64,000 nt of DNA from an uncultured Acidimicrobiaceae bacterium (GTDB taxonomy: Bacteria > Actinomycetota > Acidimicrobiia > Acidimicrobiales > SZUA-35), in NCBI GenBank assembly GCA_947259095.1, contig CAMYLA010000022.1, positions 62,001 to 126,000 of the forward strand, read 5' to 3'. The notes beneath the pieces are model-generated. The model worked only from the letters and a program-made list of their open reading frames with translations. It did no database searches and was not told the DNA's origin. A program made the position numbers and the translations under genes. Below are positions 1 to 7,721 of this stretch, in pieces. How positions within the stretch are numbered: the stretch's first letter is position 1; each line of letters opens with the position of its first letter.

Positions 1-2953
1 CCCCCGACAGGACGAACCGCGTGGCCACACACTGATCGCTGGTGTAGCGGATCGCCGCCGACCGGCGACCGAGATCGACCACCTCGAGGGTCAGGATGCT
101 CGGAACCCGAGCCACCGCCGATTGCACGTCCTGCACCGCCACAGCGTCGTTTCCGCCGCCGCCGGCCGCTTCGTCATCGTCGGACGGTGGAGCGGTTTGG
201 GTTGGTGCCGTGGTCTGCCGGCCCCGCCTCGAGGCCGTCGCCGTCTGCGCCGGCGCAGTGCTCTGGGTCGTGGCCGGTGGCCCGGTGGTTGGCGGTGGAT
301 TCGCCGTCGACGACGGGGGCTTCGTCGGGGGGAGGACCTCGCCGGTGCCGCCGGTGCCGCTGGTCGTGCTGGTTTCCGGCGGGCGCACCGTTGCCGGTGG
401 TGCCGGCGCGGGGGTCGTGGTGCGGGCGGTGGCCGCAGTGGCGGCCCGGCGCCGCGGTGCGGCGGTGGTCGTCGTTGTCGTCGTCGTCGTTTGGGTTTGG
501 GGCGGGTCGGTCACGAACGGTGCATCGGTCGCCACGTACTTGGGGCTACTGGTCTCGGTGGTAGGGCTGAGGGGAACTCCTTCAGCCTCGGTCTCGGTCG
601 AGCTGATCTCCCTGGCGACGAAGTACACGGCGATCCCGGCGATGGCCAGGAGGCCGAGCACGGCGGCCAGCGATGCCATCGACCGGCGGCTGCGGAACCA
701 CGCAAGCTCCGCCGCCACCCGGGTCTTGTCGAGCCAGGTCAGCGGCTCGGCACTGTGGCGATGCCTGGTCACGCCGGTGAACGGGATCTCCTGGTCGGCC
801 AGGCCGTTGCCGGCGAACGTCGGTGTTGTCGGATCGACCACGGCCCCGGCCCCGGCCCCGGCCAGGGCCGTGGCGGCGGTCGGCATCGCTTCACGGCGGC
901 GGTCCGGGTAGGGCACCCACTCCGGTTCGTCGAGTTCGTCGTCCGACCACTGGTCGCCATCGCCGAAGACATCGGTTTGATCGTCGGCGAACACCACCGA
1001 AGCATGGTGGTCGATCGACCGTTCGGTCGGCAGCGTCGGTGGGATTGGTGCCGGCGCTCCATCGGAACCATCGACGACGTTCCCGAGGACGATGTCGGCG
1101 TCGTCGGCCTCCGGTGCCGTGCTGGTCGCCGTTTCCTTCGTGGTTTCATTGGCGGTTTCGTTTGTGGTCTCGAGGTCGAGAGCGGAGGGTTTCCGATGCC
1201 CGGCTGAGCCGAGCTCATCGAGATCGACCACGATCGCCGCCGCGTCGAGCGCCGGCATCGCCCATCGACGGCCGTCGCCTTCACCGTCGGCACCGGCGGC
1301 CTCCTGGGCCGGCTGCTGTCGGGGTCGGGCGTCCGAGACGGGAACCCCCTCTCCGCTCACGACAGGGCCGTGGCCGGGCTGGTCTGCCACGTCCAGGGAA
1401 CCCAGTTCGAGGACGGTGGTGGCATCGGTCTGGTCGGAACCACCGACGGTGAGGTCGAGCTGATCGTCGCCCGGCGCGTGGCCCCCGTCGTTCCCGGGGT
1501 CCAAGACGATGTTGCCGTCCCGATCGATCTCGATGTCGAGATCAACGGTGCCGGTGACGGCCTGGAGCAGTTCGCCATGACCGGCCGCCACTTCCCGTGG
1601 CTGCCCGGCGTGGGCCGGCGTCGCCGGACCGTCCAGAGGCGAAGGCCGATCAGCATCGCCCTCGGCCGACGTCGATTCGTCCGAGGCTTCGACTCCGGCT
1701 CCGACTTCGACTCCGACCTCGGCCTCGTGGTCGATCTCGTGATCGACCACGACCTCGCCGGTGGCCTGATCGGTGACCCGGCCATCGGTCACCCCATGAT
1801 CGAGGAAGGGGCCATCCGCAGTGGCGCCATCGGCGACCGGCTCATCGATCCGGGGGCCGTCGGTCAGGGTTTCGTCGGCCGCGACCCGGTCGAGCACAGC
1901 CTCGGCGGCGGCAACCCCGGCCGGTACGTCGGTGGCTTGGCCGGGCTCGGAACAGCTCGGTGCCAGCGTCAGGTCTTCGAGGCCGGCCGGGAGGAGATGG
2001 TGCTCCTCGAGCTCGGCCGGTGCTTCCTGGCGGGGGACGAAGACGATGTCCTCCAGCCCCGGCGGCAAACTGTCGACCGCCGACGATTCGGCCGAATCGT
2101 CAGCCGGTTGGTCCAGGTCGATGAGGATCTCGTCCAGCTCGAACGGTTCGGTTCCCTCGGCCACTTCCGGCGGTCCCGGCTCGTCGGGATCGGCCTCGGT
2201 CGCAGCCCGAAGCGCTCGCTCCATGGTTCTGGCGTCGCGGTACCGGTTGGTGTGGGAGCCGGCCAGGCCGTGCTCGACCACGTCGAGGAACCGACTCGGC
2301 ATCAGGGGTCGGAGCAGTTCGAGGTAGTCCTCGTCGGTCTGACCCCGCTTTTTGGCCTCCCCGGCGACCAGCGCACCAAGAACCAGCGCCAGGGAGTACA
2401 CATCGGAGGCCGGGGTCAAACGTTTCCTGCCGCCGTCGGCCTCCGGAGCGGTGAAGTCCGGGGTGCCGTCGTCGAAGCGTCGAGTGGCCATACCCATGGC
2501 AGCAACCATCGGGTCGCCGACCGCCCGCAACAGGATGGTCGACGGGCGGACGTCGCCGAGCACCACCGACTCTGCGTGGGCGCGACCGACGATCTCTGCC
2601 ACATCGGCCATCAGCCGGGCCGCCATGGCCCACGGCATCGGGCCCTGATCGACCTGGTCCTGGAGGCTGCCGGTCGCATAGTACGGGACCACGATGAAGT
2701 CGTTGCCGGCCGGCGCCACACCGTGGTCCAGCAGGGGGACGAAACCGACGTCGAGGGCCGACAGTCGGACCAGCGTTCGACGGCTCCGGTCGAACCGGGC
2801 CGGCAGGATCGGCTCCTTGGCCCGATCGAGCAACTTGATGACGACATCGTCACCCGAGGCGGTGTTCCGGGCGCGAAAAACCGTCTGCTGAGCATTGTCA
2901 AGAACCTTGACGATCTCAAACCCGGGGATCCCGGGGCCGGCTGCACTTGTCAC
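1..2953 (-). CDS. Membrane-anchored Ser/Thr pseudokinase with FN3-like C-terminus (3' end beyond window)
   Basis: The frame is open from a GTG at 2953 to the window edge (at least 984 codons). The GTG is preceded by AAGG. Residues 1 to about 270 have a protein-kinase fold: VIK lysine (K40), then a PYYATGSLQ hinge-like segment. The glycine loop is gone (DNAQQT), the HRD motif is LGD (D134 kept), the metal-binding Asn is Thr139, and DFG is AMG (152-154). The helix-C Glu is probably also lost. A long acidic region follows, then a membrane segment near residue 755, then a Thr/Pro-rich linker with a run of threonines. The C-terminus contains SDQCVATRF, matching the end of the intact kinase at 9.7-11.7 kb. 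I infer a catalytically dead receptor-like signalling protein; the pocket could still bind nucleotide. Confidence 0.85.
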   Translation of the reverse strand, partial: MTSAAGPGIPGFEIVKVLDNAQQTVFRARNTASGDDVVIKLLDRAKEPILPARFDRSRRTLVRLSALDVGFVPLLDHGVAPAGNDFIVVPYYATGSLQDQVDQGPMPWAMAARLMADVAEIVGRAHAESVVLGDVRPSTILLRAVGDPMVAAMGMATRRFDDGTPDFTAPEADGGRKRLTPASDVYSLALVLGALVAGEAKKRGQTDEDYLELLRPLMPSRFLDVVEHGLAGSHTNRYRDARTMERALRAATEADPDEPGPPEVAEGTEPFELDEILIDLDQPADDSAESSAVDSLPPGLEDIVFVPRQEAPAELEEHHLLPAGLEDLTLAPSCSEPGQATDVPAGVAAAEAVLDRVAADETLTDGPRIDEPVADGATADGPFLDHGVTDGRVTDQATGEVVVDHEIDHEAEVGVEVGAGVEASDESTSAEGDADRPSPLDGPATPAHAGQPREVAAGHGELLQAVTGTVDLDIEIDRDGNIVLDPGNDGGHAPGDDQLDLTVGGSDQTDATTVLELGSLDVADQPGHGPVVSGEGVPVSDARPRQQPAQEAAGADGEGDGRRWAMPALDAAAIVVDLDELGSAGHRKPSALDLETTNETANETTKETATSTAPEADDADIVLGNVVDGSDGAPAPIPPTLPTERSIDHHASVVFADDQTDVFGDGDQWSDDELDEPEWVPYPDRRREAMPTAATALAGAGAGAVVDPTTPTFAGNGLADQEIPFTGVTRHRHSAEPLTWLDKTRVAAELAWFRSRRSMASLAAVLGLLAIAGIAVYFVAREISSTETEAEGVPLSPTTETSSPKYVATDAPFVTDPPQTQTTTTTTTTTAAPRRRAATAATARTTTPAPAPPATVRPPETSTTSGTGGTGEVLPPTKPPSSTANPPPTTGPPATTQSTAPAQTATASRRGRQTTAPTQTAPPSDDDEAAGGGGNDAVAVQDVQSAVARVPSILTLEVVDLGRRSAAIRYTSDQCVATRFVLSG

Positions 2954-3126
2954 CTGGTTACCTTTGCGTCGCCCTGGTTCCCGAGTCGAGCGTCCCCGTC
3001 CCGGAAACACGAGCAACCTGATCGCCGGAGCGCTTCGATCCGGCATCGAATGAACGCCCCACTCTAGGCGGTTCTGCGACGCAGTGAGTGTCATCATGGC
3101 GAAAGGGCACCTAGGGTGAGCAGGCG

Positions 3127-3477
3127 ATGCCGGAGATAAACGCCATCACCCTGGTCACCGTGAATATGGCTCAATCAGTGAGGTTCTGGACGGTCGCCGG
3201 GCTCGAAACGACCTTCGGTGGGCCCGATGACACCTTCACCTCGATGCGCCTCGGCGACAACTATGTCAACCTGACCCTCGAACCGGGCCACCGGCCGGGG
3301 TTCTGGGGTCGGGTGATTTTCCACGTGCCCTCACCCGACGCCATGTGGCAGACATTTCGAGCAGCGGGCTACGAGACGATGACCGATCCCGCCGACGCCC
3401 CATGGGGTGAGCGCTATTTCCATATTCGGGATCCCGACGGGCACGAACTCAGCTTCGCCAGACGACTGACGCCGTGA
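3127..3477 (+). CDS. VOC-family (glyoxalase/bleomycin-resistance-like) protein
   Basis: This 116-residue protein has the size of a single vicinal-oxygen-chelate domain. The N-terminus reads INAITLVTVNMAQSVRFW, the typical first beta strand and helix, where the protein compares two half-domains. The C-terminus carries the family signature RDPDGHELSFA, whose Glu is a common metal ligand. The enzyme would act in the cytoplasm on a small substrate, but the reaction cannot be assigned from sequence. It stands alone, divergent from the pseudokinase, with about 170 bp between the two starts. A dioxygenase, an isomerase or a ligand-binding role are all possible within this family. Confidence 0.8.
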   Translation: MPEINAITLVTVNMAQSVRFWTVAGLETTFGGPDDTFTSMRLGDNYVNLTLEPGHRPGFWGRVIFHVPSPDAMWQTFRAAGYETMTDPADAPWGERYFHIRDPDGHELSFARRLTP

Positions 3478-3672
3478 CCGACCTGTGACTGCGGCCACTC
3501 CATCGTCGGAGCAGGTCGGGGAGGCGGCGCAGCGACGGAGAACACCTCGGGTCCGCCCGAGAGCCGTCGTACCCCGAGCCGACCCCACTTCGATATCCCG
3601 ACGTCGCACCACTAGGCTACGACTCGGGCCGGCCCGAGTCGAAGCCCGGCGAGAAAGATGGAGGACGGTTCG

Positions 3673-4941
3673 GTGGCGAAATGGACCAACTGGTCGGGGC
3701 GTCAAACCGCCACACCGATGCGGGTGGTGAGGCCGAGATCGGAAGCGGATTATATTGCTGCGGTCGACATGGCCCGCACCCGGCAGTGGCCGATCCGGGC
3801 CATCGGCTCCTCCCACAGCCACTCCAGGGTGGCTGCGGTCGATGGCCTGCTGGTGGAGACCGATGGCTGGCAGGGGCCTCCTCGGCCATCCGACCGGCCA
3901 TCCGCCGGTGCCGGTGAGCCGGTGGTGACGGTGCGGTCCGGGACCAAGATCTTCCAACTCGGCGAGCCGCTGTATCGATTGGGGTACGCCCTGATCAATC
4001 AGGGTGACATCGACAAGCAGTCGATCGTCGGAGCGCTCTCGACCGGCACCCACGGCACGGGCCCGACGTTGGGGAACTTCTCGACCGCGGTTCGGGGGAT
4101 CCGCCTTGTCTTGGCCGACGGCCAGGTGGTCGAGTGCAGCCAGGAGCACCAGCCCGACCTGTTCTCGGTGGCCCGCCACTCGCTGGGGGCGGTGGGGCTG
4201 ATCACCGAAGTGGACCTGGCGGTGCGGCACCGCTACCGGCTGCACGAGCGCCAGTGGGTGGCCGGGTTCGAGGAGGTCATGCCCCGCATCGACGAGTTGG
4301 TGGCCGCTACCCGCCACTTCGAGTTCTTCTGGGTGCCGAACCGCGATCTGTTCGCCTGCAAGACGCTCGACGAGGTCGAGACCGACGGCACCGAGACCGA
4401 CGACACCGAGAGCACCGAGGCTCCGGCCGACGACACCGAGAGCACCGAGGCTCCGGCCGAGAGTCCGGAGCCGGAGGTGGTGAACGACAGGGAACGGCGA
4501 GGCTGGAGCCACCGCATCATCTCGTCGATCCGAGACGACAAGCACACCGAGATGGAGTACGCGGTGCCCGCAGCTTCGGGCCCGGCATGCTTCGCCGAAC
4601 TGCGGGACATGATCGGGGTCCGATTCCCGGAGCTGGAGTGGCCCCTCGAGTACCGCACGCTGGCCGCCGACGATCTGCCGATCAGCGTTGCCGGTGGCCG
4701 ACAGACGGTCACCATCTCGGCCCACCAGGACGTCTCACTCGACGATCGCCCGTTGTTCAGCGCCTGTGAGGAGATCTTTCGTCGCTACGAGGGCCGACCC
4801 CACTGGGGCAAGGTCCACTACCAGACCGGCGAGGAACTGGCTCGGCTCTACCCCGACTATCACCGTTGGTGGGAGATCCGAGACCAATTCGACCCCGACG
4901 GTCGGTTTGTGACCCCCGACCTCGAACGACTCCGACCATGA
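3673..4941 (+). CDS. FAD-linked sugar-1,4-lactone oxidase (D-arabinono/L-gulono-lactone oxidase family)
   Basis: The protein begins VAKWTNWSGRQ, as members of this VAO-type flavoprotein family do. The GTG at 3673 is chosen because GGAGG sits 8 nt upstream; an ATG at 3658 is in frame but less well placed. The FAD-binding motif GSSHSHS lies near residue 50, where the His is the usual covalent flavin attachment site. The C-terminal HWGK motif of aldonolactone oxidases is present (GRPHWGKVHY). The expected reaction is oxidation of an aldonolactone with oxygen or another acceptor. Oddly, an acidic low-complexity insert with two perfect 10-residue repeats (DDTESTEAPA) interrupts the middle, probably a surface loop. 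It stands alone; the next gene is convergent. Confidence 0.85.
   Translation: MAKWTNWSGRQTATPMRVVRPRSEADYIAAVDMARTRQWPIRAIGSSHSHSRVAAVDGLLVETDGWQGPPRPSDRPSAGAGEPVVTVRSGTKIFQLGEPLYRLGYALINQGDIDKQSIVGALSTGTHGTGPTLGNFSTAVRGIRLVLADGQVVECSQEHQPDLFSVARHSLGAVGLITEVDLAVRHRYRLHERQWVAGFEEVMPRIDELVAATRHFEFFWVPNRDLFACKTLDEVETDGTETDDTESTEAPADDTESTEAPAESPEPEVVNDRERRGWSHRIISSIRDDKHTEMEYAVPAASGPACFAELRDMIGVRFPELEWPLEYRTLAADDLPISVAGGRQTVTISAHQDVSLDDRPLFSACEEIFRRYEGRPHWGKVHYQTGEELARLYPDYHRWWEIRDQFDPDGRFVTPDLERLRP
4399..4458 (+). repeat. In-frame 30-bp tandem duplication in lactone oxidase gene
   Basis: Two adjacent perfect 30-bp copies encode DDTESTEAPA twice within the lactone oxidase. The unit is a multiple of three, so the frame is kept. 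The surrounding residues are also rich in Glu, Thr and Asp, which suggests a disordered surface loop that tolerates length change. Confidence 0.9.
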
Positions 4942-5041
4942 CCCCATCACCGATCGGTCCCCGACCGCGATCGATCGGTACGGCCAAGGCCCGAGCCGAC
5001 GGCGCAGCATGCGCCGGTCGGACCGGAGGCCGCGTTCGGTC

Positions 5042-5734
5042 TCAGTCGGGCCGGATCGCCGCCGTCTGCGGTCCGTCAGGCTGACCGAGGCGAGCCCATT
5101 CCAGGTCTCTCATGGTGACCAGCCCCTGCGAGACCAGGTACTCGACCAGCATCTCCGACGAATCCAGGAACCTCACGTCCTTGGTCCGAAGCTTTGACCG
5201 CAGCCGCTGCAGCGTGTTGTCGACCGTTTTCCTCGAGACACCCCAGGTGTCGGCGATGTCGGCGTGGGAGGGCAGGGGCCCACCCCGCCCGGTCAGCCGC
5301 CCCTGGGCCAACACCACCACGAAGTCGAGCTCGCGGGGGGTGAGCTTGGTCCCGTAGGTGACGGTATCGGCCCCGACCTGGATGCCCCGGGTGGTCTCGG
5401 AACTGAGCGGGACGCGGGGCTCCTCCAGCCAATACCCGACTTCGTAGCGGGTCGGCCCGGCCACCAAGGAGACGACGCCGCTCTGGCCAAGCACCGGGCT
5501 CGACGCCCCGGCGTGGAGGTCGATCACCGAACCGTCGGAGGACACCATCTTCAACCGGAGCCTGCTGCCGCGGTTCTCCAGCCACCAGATGTCGCCGACG
5601 AGCCGGAACCTCCCGGCACGGCGGTGAAGGTAACCGTTGTCGGAGTCGAGCGTGAGGTCGGCGTTTCGCCCGAAGCTCAACAGGCTGTCGGGCCGGAACG
5701 TCTGTTCGATGAATTGGACTACGAGCGGAGCCAT
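5042..5734 (-). CDS. FHA-like domain plus helix-turn-helix transcription regulator
   Basis: The 230-residue protein starts with an FHA-like beta fold (about 1-100). It carries SFGRNADLTLDS and then LHRRAGRF, which resemble the phosphothreonine-binding GR and SxxH positions, although the SxxH is imperfect. The second half contains KLTPRELDFVVVLAQ and a helix-turn-helix (about 150-200: HADIADTWGVSRKTVDNTLQRLR), like LuxR/GerE or sigma region 4 DNA-binding domains. A phosphoprotein-sensing transcription factor is the simplest reading. The two Ser/Thr-kinase-like genes and the FHA protease nearby make it a plausible kinase target, but that link is inference. It is convergent with the lactone oxidase gene. 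Confidence 0.75.
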   Translation of the reverse strand: MAPLVVQFIEQTFRPDSLLSFGRNADLTLDSDNGYLHRRAGRFRLVGDIWWLENRGSRLRLKMVSSDGSVIDLHAGASSPVLGQSGVVSLVAGPTRYEVGYWLEEPRVPLSSETTRGIQVGADTVTYGTKLTPRELDFVVVLAQGRLTGRGGPLPSHADIADTWGVSRKTVDNTLQRLRSKLRTKDVRFLDSSEMLVEYLVSQGLVTMRDLEWARLGQPDGPQTAAIRPD

Positions 5735-5890
5735 GAAGGATGTCGGCCGGTGACGAGCACCGGTCCATCTTTCCAGAATCGAGGCTGGAGCGAAAGCACG
5801 TCGCCGGTGGCCTCGGGGCCGGCCGGACCCGGCGCGGCCGGTGCGGGCGCCGCCGACGAACGCGCTCGCATGGCGCAGCCGGTCGTCGGT

Positions 5891-6862
5891 TCATCGCCTG
5901 TGAGGGGGAGGTCGGCCCAGGTCGACGGCCAACACGTTCGGAGGGAGGGGATCGCAGGCCGAGAACCGGCCCGCTCGTCCGTCGGTGGCGAGTGCTCGGA
6001 GCAGCGGCGCCCGGTTGTGGTACAGCCACGCAACGCCATGGCGGCCCATCGAAGAGGCCGGACCACCCGGCGTTTCGACCACGACCACCACCTGGCCGGT
6101 CAGGGCCGAGGCCAGTGCCGATCCCGCCGCTGCTCGTGCCCCCGCCGAGAGCCGCTGCGAGGCGGCCCGGCGAAGGGCGTAGCCGACATCGACCAGGGCG
6201 CCGCTGGTCGTCTCATCGCCGAACAGCACCGTGACCCGAAGTCCTCCGGGGATGTCCACGACCACGGCGACGCGGCTCCGACGCCTGGTGTTGGCCGCCG
6301 CACAGCGAAGGATCCGGCGGCCCGGCTGAGCCCAGGCCTCGAGCTGGTGCGCCGTTGGCGCCACCAGGAGGTTCCCCGTCGACCACGGCGGTCGGTGACC
6401 GTCGCCGAGGTCGATGACCAGGTCGAGGGCGATCCCGGCCCCCAGCCGCTCGGCCAACCGCCCGGCCCGCCGCAGGGGCACCGCCCGGAGCAGCAGCCGG
6501 GGTTCGACGTCGGCCCAACGGTGCAGCCTCAGTGTGGAGGTGGTGACGACGGCGTCGAGCATCCGGTCGACGTGCGCCGCGACCAAACCAGGCCAGCGGT
6601 CGGTAGGCACCGGCGCCAGCCGGGACGCCAGCTCCGCCAGCCCCACCCTCACCCCGAGGGTGGCGACGGTCAGCCGACCGTCGAGGCGGTCCACCGCCAC
6701 CTCGATCGACGCCGCGCCGGGGTCGCCACCGAGCCGGCGGCGCAGGGCCCGGGTTGCGAGCACAACAACCGCGGTTGACCGGGCCCGGTCGCCCAGTGGT
6801 GCGGCCCAGTCGCCGAGCGGGCCATGGCGGTTCGCTCGTCGCCAATCGGGTTCGTTGGTCAT
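5891..6862 (-). CDS. Conserved-looking protein of unknown function (323 aa)
   Basis: I do not recognise this family. The start is the ATG at 6862 (MTNEPDW); upstream in-frame sequence is Arg/Pro-rich and looks non-coding. The protein is soluble, with no signal peptide or clear membrane segment. It alternates Leu/Val-rich strands with Arg-rich helices, for example ASIEVAVDRLDGRLTVATLG and VAVVVDIPGGLRVTVLFGDE. The C-terminus ends Pro- and Arg-rich (GRPPPHRR). It lies divergently, about 200 bp from the selenoprotein gene, with a perfect 8-bp inverted repeat between them, so shared regulation is possible. Real coding is supported by codon bias and by the absence of a better frame on either strand. 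Confidence 0.6.
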   Translation of the reverse strand: MTNEPDWRRANRHGPLGDWAAPLGDRARSTAVVVLATRALRRRLGGDPGAASIEVAVDRLDGRLTVATLGVRVGLAELASRLAPVPTDRWPGLVAAHVDRMLDAVVTTSTLRLHRWADVEPRLLLRAVPLRRAGRLAERLGAGIALDLVIDLGDGHRPPWSTGNLLVAPTAHQLEAWAQPGRRILRCAAANTRRRSRVAVVVDIPGGLRVTVLFGDETTSGALVDVGYALRRAASQRLSAGARAAAGSALASALTGQVVVVVETPGGPASSMGRHGVAWLYHNRAPLLRALATDGRAGRFSACDPLPPNVLAVDLGRPPPHRR

Positions 6863-7005
6863 CTCGGTTCGGTCTTCCCCCGGCCGACGTCCGGCCCGCC
6901 ACCGCAACGGGTGGGGCGGGATCGGTCCGGGCCGGTGAACGGTTGTGCCCGGGGGAAGGGTGGGGGACCGACGGGACCTGTCCCTGATCGGCACCCTATC
7001 GGGTC

Positions 7006-7028
7006 GCACCGGCCGGCCCCGCCGGTGC
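7006..7028. promoter_or_regulatory. Perfect 8-bp inverted repeat in divergent intergenic region
   Basis: GCACCGGC and GCCGGTGC are separated by 7 nt, between the divergent starts at 6862 (-) and 7064 (+). It lies 36 bp upstream of the selenoprotein start. It could be an operator or an RNA hairpin. GC-rich inverted repeats are common in such DNA, so the call is tentative. Confidence 0.35.
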
Positions 7029-7063
7029 GTTGGTCCGAGCCTGCGTCGGTTACGGTTGCGGGC

Positions 7064-7678
7064 ATGGACATCGAATTCTGGGTGGACCCCATATGACCGT
7101 GGTGTTGGGTGACGGCCCGTTGGGTCGTCGACGAGGTTGCACCGCACCGTGATCTGAACATCGTCTGGCAACCGATCTCCCTGCTGGAGAAGAACCAGCC
7201 TGACGAGGACAGCGACTACTTCGCTCCGGTGTCCAGGACCCACGGGTACCTGCGGGTCATGGAGTCGCTACGGGCCGCCGAGGGCGACGATGCCGTGTTC
7301 CCCCTGTACTGGGAATACGGCCGCCGGATCCACCATGACAAGGAACTCATCTTCGAACCGGCCGATGCGCTGAAGGCGATCGGGGCCGAGGAAGCGCACG
7401 CTGCGGCATTCGAGGACGAGAGTTGGGATGCGGTGATCAAGGACCGGATGGGCGAGGGTCTGGCCCTGGCCGGCGAGGACATCGGCACCCCGCTGATCGC
7501 CTTCGACAACGACGACGGCGAGAAGGTTGCGCTGTTCGGCCCGGTCATCACCAGGGTGCCCCCGTCCGAGCAGTCACTGCAGCTGTGGGACGGCTTCATC
7601 GCCGTTGCCACGGTGCCGGGATTCTGGGAGCTCAAGCGCACCAGGACCGAGCGCCCGGAGTTCGGCGAGCGCCCCTGA
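7064..7678 (+). CDS. Selenoprotein of the Rv2466c mycothiol-dependent reductase (DsbA-like) family, UPWC active site
   Basis: The gene is read as one frame of 204 residues from ATG 7064 through an in-frame TGA at 7094-7096 to the stop at 7678. The N-terminus EFWVDPI-UGA-PWCWVTARW aligns with the family pattern FWFDPLCPWCW, so the UGA is exactly the first Cys of CPWC (Sec11, resolving Cys14). The rest matches: FEDESWDAV, GTPLIAFDND, ALFGPVITRVP and the C-terminal FWELKRTRTERPEF. The family has a thioredoxin fold with a helical insert and uses mycothiol to reduce disulfides or nitro compounds in the cytosol. Conventional callers would start at GTG 7109 and drop the active site. The alternative, a nonsense-mutated pseudogene, is unlikely because everything downstream is intact and a SECIS-like hairpin follows. 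Confidence 0.9.
7094..7129 (+). promoter_or_regulatory. Sec UGA codon and candidate bacterial SECIS hairpin
   Basis: The UGA is at 7094-7096. The hairpin is GACGGCCC (7111-7118), loop GUU (7119-7121), GGGUCGUC (7122-7129): 8 pairs with one G-U. The loop begins 22 nt after the UGA and starts with GU. Bacterial SECIS elements recognised by SelB lie just downstream of the UGA within the reading frame and carry a small loop with G and U, so position and shape fit. Confidence 0.75.
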
Positions 7679-7721
7679 GGTCTGCCGGTTCGAGATCGTT
7701 TGAGATCCCGGCCGGGGCTCG

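Noticed and set aside
96..3067. Long plus-strand open frames opposite the pseudokinase
   Set aside because: They are Arg/Pro/Ser-rich shadow frames typical of high-GC DNA; the minus frame carries kinase motifs and a membrane helix.
7094..7096. Reading the TGA at 7094 as a nonsense mutation making a pseudogene
   Set aside because: The TGA is exactly at the catalytic Cys, the frame is intact on both sides, and a SECIS-like hairpin follows. Decay would not choose that codon so precisely.
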